Source: Clostridiales bacterium
GTDB lineage: Bacteria; Bacillota; Clostridia; Saccharofermentanales; UBA5734
NCBI GenBank assembly: GCA_007135995.1
Contig: SLHU01000283.1
Location: forward strand, 1-5,656
DNA length: 5,656 nucleotides
Direction of reading: 5' to 3'
Shown here: one piece after another, positions 1 through 5,656 of the stretch
Layout: each line of letters begins with the position of its first letter
How positions within the stretch are numbered: the stretch's first letter is position 1
Notes under the pieces: generated by a model
What the model was told of the DNA's origin: nothing
Seen by the model: the letters and a program-made list of their open reading frames with translations, nothing else
The model's database searches: none
Position numbers and translations under genes: made by a program

Positions 1-2612
1 CGGCGCAAAAAATCACCATAGCGCTTAAAGCGGCCATTTTGACGCCGTTCTTCAATCAACCCGCGAATGGCTGAGGCACCAACATTTTTTACCGCCGCAA
101 GCGCAAAGCGGATGGCCTGGTTTTCTGTTGTGAAGCGGACATCACTTTGATTAATATCCGGCGGCAGCACATCAATATTCAATTTGCGGCAGGCACGCAC
201 ATAAAGCGCTGCCTGACTCAGACTCCCGAGATAACTATTGAGCATGGCCGCCATGAACTCAACCGGATAGTGGACTTTAAACCAGGCCGTCTGCCAGGCA
301 ATCAGCGCGTACGCGGCTGCATGACTTTTATTAAACGCATAGCCGGCAAAAGCCATCACATCTTCAAATATCTTCTCTGCCTTCTCCAGACTGACACCAC
401 GGGAAACAGCGCCGGCCACAGCTTTCCCTGTCTCGTCAAGACCGCCGTGAAGAAACAGGTTCTTGTACTTGGCCAGTTCGGCCGGCTTCTTTTTTGACAT
501 GGCACGCCGCACATTATCTGACTGAGCCAGTGAGAACCCGGCCAGGTCACGCACAATCTGCATCACCTGCTCCTGATAAACAATGCAGCCATAGGTTACG
601 TTTAATATCGGTTCCAGCAAAGGATGGTCGTAGGTGATCAGGCTGGGATCGTGCCGGGCGGCCACATATCGGGGAATCTGCTCCATAGGGCCGGGACGGT
701 AAAGGGAAATGCCCGCGATAATATCTTCCATATGCTCCGGCTGCAGTTCTTTCATAAAGCTGATCATGCCAGGACTTTCCAGTTGGAAAACACCCTCTGT
801 TCTGCCCTCGCCAATCGTCTGGTAGACGCTCTGATCATCCAGAGGCAGGGTGTCTATATCAATTTTTCTGCCATGGTTTTGTTCGATCATTTCGATTGTG
901 TCACGCAAAACTGTCAGTGTTCTTAATCCGAGAAAGTCAAACTTAAGCAAACCGATCAGTTCAACATTTCCCTTGGCGAACTGAACCACAATGGCGTCAT
1001 CATTACGCGATAGCGGTGCCAGGTCTGTCAGCGGCTGGCCTGCGATCACCACACCAGCCGCGTGCGTTGACGCATGCCTTGGCATGCCTTCGAAGCGCAT
1101 GGCAGTGTCAATGACTTCCCGGGTAACCGGATCCTGTTCATAGAGTTTACGCAGGTCGGGGGTTGTGTTCAGCGCTTTCTGAATGGTGATGCCCAGTGAC
1201 TGCGGTATCATTTTGGCGATTTTGTCGGTTTCAGCATACGGGACATCGAGTGCTCTCGCCACATCACGGATGCAGGCTCTGGCAGCCAGTGTCCCGAAGG
1301 TAATCACCTGAGCGACATGATCCTGACCATATTTTTCAGTCACATAGTCGATCACTTCACCGCGGCGCTCATAGCAGAAATCAATATCAAAATCAGGCAT
1401 GGTCACACGGTCGGCATTGAGAAATCGTTCGAAAATGAGGCCATAGCGAAGCGGGTCAATATTGGTAATGCCAAGGCAGTAAGCGGCCAGCGATCCGGCA
1501 CCAGACCCACGGCCGGGACCGACCATAATCCCGCGGCTATGCGCGAAACGGATAAAATCCCAGACAATCAGAAAGTAATCCGTAAAGCCCATTTGAGCAA
1601 TCACATCCAGCTCTCGTGCCAGCCGTTTCTCATATTCTTCCTGCGGCAGAGCGTCCTGATCATGATGCGGCAGTGCCAGTCGCTTTACGAGACCTTCACG
1701 GCAAAGCTGCTGCAAATAGTCAAGATTCGTCAAATCATGAGGCGCCGCAAAAGCCGGCAGATGGATCTGATCAAAAGAAAACTGAACATCACAGCGGTTG
1801 GCTATTTTGATCGTGTTCTCAATCGCTTCGGGAATATCCGCAAAACCTTGTTTAATCTCATCTGGCGACTTGACATAAAAAGCTTCACTTTCCATGCGCA
1901 TCCGGTCTTCATCATGGACGCGCTTTCCCGTCTGCATGCAAAGCAGAACATCATGCGACCTTGCGTCTTCCTGTTTCAGATAGTGGCAGTCATTGGTCGC
2001 AACCAGCGGGATCCCGGTTTCGCGGCTGATTCTGATCAGCGCGCTGTTGACCAGATTTTGCTCCGGCAGTCCGTTTTGCTGCAGTTCAAGATAAAAATTC
2101 CCGCGCCCCATGATCTGGTCGAATGTGACAGCCAGTTCTTTTGCCTGTTCGGGCTGGTGCTGCAGCACCGCCTGGGGGATTTCGCCGCCCAGGCAGGCTG
2201 ATAAGGCGATCAGACCTTCTGCATGCCTGGTCAGCAGGTCACGGTCAATCCGCGGCTTATAATAAAAACCGTCCGTGAAGCCTACCGAAACAAGTTTCAT
2301 CAGATTCCGGTATCCCGTCATATTCTCGGCCAGCAGCACCAGATGCGCCGGCTCTTTATCGTAACCGACTTCTTTATCGCGATGGCTGCGGGGCGCTACA
2401 TACACTTCGCAGCCGATAATCGGTTTGAGTCCTTTACTGATCATCGCGTTATAAAAATCGATCACGCCAAACAAAACACCGTGGTCGGTAATCGCACACG
2501 CCTGCATGCCCATTTCAGCGAGCCGGTCCGGCAGTTCCTTGATGCGGATCGCCCCGTCCAGCAGGCTGTATTCCGTATGCAGATGCAAATGGGTAAAGGA
2601 TTGTACCATCAT
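1..2612 (-). CDS. dnaE: DNA polymerase III alpha subunit, N-terminal 870 residues (3' end beyond window)
   Basis: This is the replicative C-family DNA polymerase, which extends DNA 5' to 3' from primers in the replisome. The fragment is 870 codons with no internal stop; family members run about 1,100 to 1,180 residues, so the OB-fold and tau-binding C-terminus is missing. The PHP domain comes first (about 5-215), with HLH at 10-12, TDHG at 42-45, GCEVY at 67-71 and NDCHYL at 207-212. The polymerase core follows: GPGRGSGAGS at 365-374, catalytic PDFDIDF at 406-412 (D407 and D409 match E. coli D401 and D403), RHASTH at 512-517, and FDFLGL with D559 matching E. coli D555. The fingers contain KSHAAAYA near 762-769, and a helix-hairpin-helix motif (KNVG) starts near 842. 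The start is the first of two tandem ATGs, 6 nt from an AGAGG site; the second ATG (2609) is possible. It lies 30 bp after the mutase stop, so co-transcription is likely. Identity as dnaE rather than polC is clear from the N-terminal PHP and the absence of an inserted exonuclease domain. Confidence 0.97.
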   Translation of the reverse strand, partial: MMVQSFTHLHLHTEYSLLDGAIRIKELPDRLAEMGMQACAITDHGVLFGVIDFYNAMISKGLKPIIGCEVYVAPRSHRDKEVGYDKEPAHLVLLAENMTGYRNLMKLVSVGFTDGFYYKPRIDRDLLTRHAEGLIALSACLGGEIPQAVLQHQPEQAKELAVTFDQIMGRGNFYLELQQNGLPEQNLVNSALIRISRETGIPLVATNDCHYLKQEDARSHDVLLCMQTGKRVHDEDRMRMESEAFYVKSPDEIKQGFADIPEAIENTIKIANRCDVQFSFDQIHLPAFAAPHDLTNLDYLQQLCREGLVKRLALPHHDQDALPQEEYEKRLARELDVIAQMGFTDYFLIVWDFIRFAHSRGIMVGPGRGSGAGSLAAYCLGITNIDPLRYGLIFERFLNADRVTMPDFDIDFCYERRGEVIDYVTEKYGQDHVAQVITFGTLAARACIRDVARALDVPYAETDKIAKMIPQSLGITIQKALNTTPDLRKLYEQDPVTREVIDTAMRFEGMPRHASTHAAGVVIAGQPLTDLAPLSRNDDAIVVQFAKGNVELIGLLKFDFLGLRTLTVLRDTIEMIEQNHGRKIDIDTLPLDDQSVYQTIGEGRTEGVFQLESPGMISFMKELQPEHMEDIIAGISLYRPGPMEQIPRYVAARHDPSLITYDHPLLEPILNVTYGCIVYQEQVMQIVRDLAGFSLAQSDNVRRAMSKKKPAELAKYKNLFLHGGLDETGKAVAGAVSRGVSLEKAEKIFEDVMAFAGYAFNKSHAAAYALIAWQTAWFKVHYPVEFMAAMLNSYLGSLSQAALYVRACRKLNIDVLPPDINQSDVRFTTENQAIRFALAAVKNVGASAIRGLIEERRQNGRFKRYGDFLR

Positions 2613-2618
2613 TGATAA

Positions 2619-2623
2619 CCTCT
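2619..2623 (-). promoter_or_regulatory. Ribosome binding site of dnaE
   Basis: The minus strand reads AGAGG, followed by TTATCA and then two consecutive ATG codons. Spacing is 6 nt to the first ATG (2612) and 9 nt to the second (2609), so both are usable and the site does not fully decide between them. The whole gap after the mutase stop is 30 bp and shows neither a terminator hairpin nor a promoter, which supports read-through transcription from the mutase gene. Confidence 0.7.
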
Positions 2624-2642
2624 GTGATGCTTGTGTGATTCC

Positions 2643-4379
2643 TCAGATAATATGCTCAAGGGCCGCTTCAACCTGATCTCGGATCCGGTTTAAAACCTGA
2701 CGGGCGTCATCCGGCCGCTCCCGGTAGATACCAAAGTAAATCTTAATCTTCGGCTCAGTTCCGGATGGTCTGACACACAACCAGTCAAGACCTGCCATCT
2801 CATATAGAAGCACATTGGATTCCGGCAGATCAATCACTTCACTTTCTCCCGTTTCCAGGCTGAATCGTTCACGGGTGAGATAATCACAGACAGCCGTGAC
2901 CGGCAGTCCGGCAAATCCGTCTTTTTTTTGTCTGCGCAGCGTATCCATGCCGGCTGCTATTTTCTCAAGCCCTGTTTTTCCGCCGCGCGCGATGGATAAG
3001 GTCAGCTCAGCAGCATAGCCGAAGCGACGGTATAAATCCTGAAGCTGATCATATAACGTTAATCCCTGTGCTCTGGCGGCAGCTGCCATTTCTGCGATCA
3101 GCATGCTGGTGACAACCGCGTCTTTATCACGCACATCGGTACCGGCCAGGAAACCAAAGCTTTCCTCAAATCCGAACAGATAATGCTGATCGCCCTGTTC
3201 ATCATGCAGCTTGATCAGCTCCGCGATAAATTTAAACCCGGTCAGGCACTCATAGAGCTTAACACCATATGATGTGGCTATTTTCCTGGTCAGTTTCGTT
3301 GAGACGATGGTTGTGACGACAAATGGTTTTTCCGGCATCGTTCCCGCTTTCTGGTGCGCGGAAAGAATGTAGTCCATCAGCAGCAACCCTATCTGGTTAC
3401 CCGAAAGAACTTCATAGGATCCGTCGCGGCTGCGAACAGCCAGCCCGGTCCGGTCGCCGTCCGGATCGGTGGCGATCACCAGTTCGGCATTTTGCTGTCC
3501 GGCCAGATCAATCGCCATCTTAAGGGCGGAGCGTTCCTCCGGATTTGGACTTTTGACAGTTGAAAAATCGGGATCTGGCAACGCCTGTTCCTTGACAACA
3601 TGAACCTCATGAAAACCAGACGACTCCAGAACGCGCATCACCGGACGGTAACCGGCCCCATGCAGGGGTGTGTAGATGATGCGCATATCAGCCTGGCTGG
3701 CAGCAGCGTTTCGGTTGACAGACAGTTCAAGAAGCATGGTGTTATAAGCATCGTCAAGATCCTGGCCGATATCGATCAGCAGTCCTTTTTCCCGTGCGGT
3801 CTTTTCAGAAGGCCATGTCAGCTGAATTGGGTTATCAATCGCGGCCATTTCGCTGCTGACGGCGTCGGCTGCCTCCGGCGGCAGCTGTCCGCCATCTTCG
3901 CCATATGCCTTAAACCCGTTATACTGTGCCGGATTATGACTGGCTGTAATCATGACACCCGCGGCAGTCTGGAAGTGACGAATGGCAAATGACAGCATCG
4001 GCACCGGACGAAGCTGGTCAGACAGATATACCCGAATGCCGTGACCACAGAAAATCAGGGCTGTCTGCAAGGCAAACTGATCGGAATATCTTCTTGAATC
4101 GTACGAGATCGCGAGGCCGCGGCGGCAGATCTCATCACCTTGAGCAGCCAGATACCTGGCAAACCCGGTGGCTGCCCGTGCGACTGTGTACCGGTTCATC
4201 CGGTTCGTCCCGGCGCCCAGCACACCGCGAAGGCCAGCTGTGCCAAACTGCAGATGCATATAAAAGCGATCCTCAATCTCATGATTCTGATCAGCAATAG
4301 CAGCCAGTTCCTGTTTTGACGCATCATCCAGCGACGGGTCATTCATCCATTTTTCATATTGTATTCTAGCATTTGTCAT
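2643..4379 (-). CDS. pgcA: Alpha-phosphohexomutase, PgcA-type phosphoglucomutase/phosphomannomutase
   Basis: This cytoplasmic enzyme interconverts hexose 1-phosphate and 6-phosphate, most likely glucose and possibly mannose, feeding UDP-glucose, glycolipid, teichoic acid or capsule synthesis. The 578-residue product carries every hallmark of the family in order. FGTAGLRG is at 45-52. The phosphoserine loop TASHNP is at 145-150, with S147 as the phosphate carrier. The metal loop DPDGDR is at 305-310, the sugar-binding loop GFEESFG at 403-409, and the C-terminal phosphate-binding RPSGTEPKIK starts at 537. The length matches Bacillus subtilis PgcA (about 580), which is longer than GlmM or AlgC types (about 450). 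An ATG at 4385 would add two residues but sits only 3 nt from the AGGAGG; the ATG at 4379 has a 9-nt spacer and gives an MT- start like PgcA, so I chose it. The gene lies between uvrB and dnaE and is probably co-transcribed with dnaE. The symbol rests on family resemblance, and sugar preference cannot be read from the sequence. An A8 run is present at codons 484-486. Confidence 0.94.
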   Translation of the reverse strand: MTNARIQYEKWMNDPSLDDASKQELAAIADQNHEIEDRFYMHLQFGTAGLRGVLGAGTNRMNRYTVARAATGFARYLAAQGDEICRRGLAISYDSRRYSDQFALQTALIFCGHGIRVYLSDQLRPVPMLSFAIRHFQTAAGVMITASHNPAQYNGFKAYGEDGGQLPPEAADAVSSEMAAIDNPIQLTWPSEKTAREKGLLIDIGQDLDDAYNTMLLELSVNRNAAASQADMRIIYTPLHGAGYRPVMRVLESSGFHEVHVVKEQALPDPDFSTVKSPNPEERSALKMAIDLAGQQNAELVIATDPDGDRTGLAVRSRDGSYEVLSGNQIGLLLMDYILSAHQKAGTMPEKPFVVTTIVSTKLTRKIATSYGVKLYECLTGFKFIAELIKLHDEQGDQHYLFGFEESFGFLAGTDVRDKDAVVTSMLIAEMAAAARAQGLTLYDQLQDLYRRFGYAAELTLSIARGGKTGLEKIAAGMDTLRRQKKDGFAGLPVTAVCDYLTRERFSLETGESEVIDLPESNVLLYEMAGLDWLCVRPSGTEPKIKIYFGIYRERPDDARQVLNRIRDQVEAALEHII

Positions 4380-4388
4380 GGGCATTAT

Positions 4389-4394
4389 CCTCCT
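4389..4394 (-). promoter_or_regulatory. Ribosome binding site of the phosphohexomutase gene, decides its start
   Basis: The minus strand reads AGGAGG, then ATAATGCCC, then ATG. This is a full match to the anti-Shine-Dalgarno core. The spacer to the ATG at 4379 is 9 nt, which is in the efficient range. The in-frame ATG at 4385 lies only 3 nt away, too close for efficient initiation. The downstream ATG is therefore the likely start, although the upstream one would add only Met-Pro to the product. Confidence 0.85.
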
Positions 4395-4426
4395 GAATTA
4401 CGGGCCACAAGACCCCACGGCTTAAT

Positions 4427-4466
4427 CAGACAGCCTTTGTCTGGCCGGCGCCTTAAAACCTGTCTG
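4427..4466 (-). repeat. Small inverted-repeat set allowing two alternative hairpins
   Basis: On the minus strand, CAGACAG (4466 to 4460) and CAGACA (4443 to 4438) are both complementary to the later CTGTCTG (4433 to 4427). The near pairing gives a 6-bp stem with a 5-nt loop; the far pairing gives a 7-bp stem enclosing 26 nt, including the GGCGCC palindrome. The two are mutually exclusive. Neither is followed by a U-tract, so this is not a normal intrinsic terminator. The stems are short and could be chance. Confidence 0.35.
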
Positions 4467-4537
4467 TTTTTGATTGATATCCTTCGTTTACACCCGTTAC
4501 ACCAGATTGATCCGGCAAAGCGGCTGAGCACTTCATC

Positions 4538-5656
4538 TTATTCCCTGATTTTTCCGCGGATCATGACCAGCAGATCGCGCATGCGGGCCGCTTCTTCAAA
4601 AGCAAGGTCGCGCGCAGCCTGCTTCATATCCTTTTCAAGCCGGGCGGCCATTTTCTCAAGTTCCGTTTTCGTCAGATGATCAAAGCGGTTATCAAGAATC
4701 TCTTCAGCCGTGTGCAGATCATGACCGGTTTCCTCAACCGCCTCAATAACAGTGTCAACAACATCCCGCACCGCCTTACGAATACTTTGCGGTGTAATAT
4801 TGTTCGCTTTATTGAAAGCTTCCTGAATCCCGCGCCGGCGATTTGTTTCTTCAACCGCCCGGAACATGGCATCCGTGACCTTGTCAGCATACATCACCAC
4901 CAGCCCGTTCACATTCCGGGCCGCACGGCCGATAATCTGTATCAGTGAAGTCTCAGACCGCAAGAACCCCTGCTGATCAGCATCCAGGATAGCGATCAGC
5001 GCTACCTCCGGAAGATCAAGCCCTTCTCTGAGCAAATTGATGCCAACCAGCACATCGAACTTTCCCTGACGCAGATCCCTCAGAATCTTCATCCGCTCTA
5101 CTGTGTCAATATCGGAGTGCAGGTATTGCACCCGAATTCCCTCTTCTTTACAAAAATCAGTCAGGTCTTCTGCCATTTTCTTGGTCAGTGTCAAAATCAG
5201 CGATCGTTCGCTGCGCTGAGTGGTTTCCCGAATGGAGGCAAGCAGATCTTCTATCTGGCCTTCTATCGGCCGGATCGAAATCTGCGGGTCAACCAGGCCG
5301 GTCGGGCGAATAATCTGCTCAACCACCTGGCAGGTATGTTCCGCTTCGTACTTCGAAGGGGTCGCGCTGACAAAGACAGCCTGCCTCATTTTCGACTCAA
5401 ACTCAGAAAAAGTCAACGGCCGGTTGTCAAGGGCTGACGGTAATCTGAAGCCGTATTCGATCAGCGACTCTTTTCTGGAACGGTCACCATTGTACATGGC
5501 ACCAATCTGGGGAATCATCACATGCGATTCATCAATCATCATCAGAAAATCGTCGGGGAAAAAATCGATCAGCGTATGAGGCGATGCTCCGGGACTGCGC
5601 CCTGATATATGCCGGGAGTAGTTCTCAATGCCCTTGCAAAAGCCAGTCTCGCGCAG
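4538..5656 (-). CDS. uvrB: UvrABC excision nuclease subunit B, C-terminal 372 residues (5' end beyond window)
   Basis: UvrB is the helicase-fold damage-verification subunit of bacterial nucleotide excision repair. It receives lesions from UvrA, forms the pre-incision complex and recruits UvrC. The fragment keeps 372 of roughly 660 residues, so the Walker A motif and the DNA-clamping beta-hairpin lie outside the window. Visible in order (fragment numbering): [10 protein letters not shown] near 15-24, helicase motif II DESH at 42-45, YNGD and the [11 protein letters not shown] stretch at 71-81, VSATP at 96-100, [11 protein letters not shown] near 155-165, [13 protein letters not shown] at 205-217, [12 protein letters not shown] at 240-251, and a C-terminal UVR domain (about 330-369) that binds UvrC. 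The protein ends in KIRE followed by TAA, the usual place for this family. The next gene downstream is a sugar-phosphate mutase, not uvrA, which commonly follows uvrB in Bacillota. No damage to the reading frame was seen. Confidence 0.98.
   Translation of the reverse strand: MRETGFCKGIENYSRHISGRSPGASPHTLIDFFPDDFLMMIDESHVMIPQIGAMYNGDRSRKESLIEYGFRLPSALDNRPLTFSEFESKMRQAVFVSATPSKYEAEHTCQVVEQIIRPTGLVDPQISIRPIEGQIEDLLASIRETTQRSERSLILTLTKKMAEDLTDFCKEEGIRVQYLHSDIDTVERMKILRDLRQGKFDVLVGINLLREGLDLPEVALIAILDADQQGFLRSETSLIQIIGRAARNVNGLVVMYADKVTDAMFRAVEETNRRRGIQEAFNKANNITPQSIRKAVRDVVDTVIEAVEETGHDLHTAEEILDNRFDHLTKTELEKMAARLEKDMKQAARDLAFEEAARMRDLLVMIRGKIRE

Larger units (their letters stand above)
4380..4537 (-). 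other. Intergenic leader between uvrB and the phosphohexomutase gene
   Basis: This 158-bp gap is the only sizeable non-coding stretch. I see no convincing sigma-A promoter (no good TTGACA/TATAAT pair at 16-18 bp) and no hairpin followed by a T-run, so neither a separate transcription start nor an intrinsic terminator for uvrB can be shown. It does contain the complementary hexamer/heptamer set annotated separately (4427-4466), a GGCGCC palindrome at 4447-4452, and the mutase ribosome binding site. No small ORF with its own ribosome binding site stands out. Confidence 0.6.

Noticed and set aside
1072..1090. Tandem GCATGCCTT-like repeat with palindromic GGCATGCC.
   Set aside because: It encodes the conserved DnaE stretch GMPRHA and is explained by coding constraint. 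No third copy or arm structure suggests a regulatory or recombination site.
1317..2201. A 294-codon open frame on the plus strand opposite dnaE, with a further 130-codon one at 2223-2615 in the same frame.
   Set aside because: It is codon-for-codon in register with dnaE, so its stops could arise only where dnaE uses TTA, CTA or TCA, which are rare here. The protein is low in recognisable motifs and the dnaE frame underneath is fully conserved. It is a shadow.
1..2612. Possible disrupted dnaE, because the gene has no visible stop in the window.
   Set aside because: Reading all codons from 2612 down to 3 shows one continuous frame with family motifs in the right order. The missing stop is due only to the window edge.
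3600..4300. Open frames of 130 and 103 codons on the plus strand opposite the mutase.
   Set aside because: They lie entirely within the mutase gene, whose active-site motifs are intact, and they show no recognisable domain.
4505..4525. Imperfect hairpin (CCGGA/TCTGG) shortly after the uvrB stop as a possible terminator.
   Set aside because: The stem is about 5 bp with a G-U pair, and no T-run follows on the minus strand.
4672..5579. Several open frames of 70-120 codons on both strands overlapping uvrB.
   Set aside because: They overlap a gene with clear UvrB motifs throughout. Their sequences look like out-of-frame translation and none matches a known family by eye.

Overview
The window carries three protein genes. 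All are on the minus strand and read from high to low coordinates: the 3' two-thirds of uvrB (nucleotide excision repair), a complete alpha-phosphohexomutase gene of the PgcA type (phosphoglucomutase/phosphomannomutase), and the 5' three-quarters of dnaE (DNA polymerase III alpha subunit). Both outer genes are cut only by the window edges. I read dnaE codon by codon from its start to position 3 and found no stop or frameshift.

The likely source is a Bacillota (Firmicutes) bacterium, probably Clostridia-like. The evidence is a perfect AGGAGG ribosome binding site before the mutase, a mutase of the Bacillus PgcA length and layout, and a DnaE whose N-terminus (HLHTEYSLLDG, GVIDFY, GCEVYVAPR) resembles clostridial DnaE more than proteobacterial DnaE. 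Base composition is mid-range and looks even across the window. Genus and species cannot be told from this sequence.

Layout in transcription order: uvrB fragment (5656 to 4538), a 158-bp gap (4537 to 4380) with a small competing-hairpin arrangement and a strong ribosome binding site, the mutase (4379 to 2643), a 30-bp gap (2642 to 2613) with an AGAGG site, then dnaE (2612 to beyond 1). The mutase and dnaE are close enough to be one transcript. uvrB may be part of it, since no convincing intrinsic terminator separates it from the mutase.

All three are housekeeping genes. UvrB verifies DNA damage and loads UvrC, DnaE synthesises DNA, and the mutase interconverts hexose 1- and 6-phosphates for envelope and glycan precursors. 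I found no RNA gene, mobile element, CRISPR array, prophage gene or defence system, and I do not think the window holds an undescribed system. The points most worth a second look are an apparently complete PHP metal site in DnaE, the gene order, the leader before the mutase, and an A8 tract inside the mutase gene.
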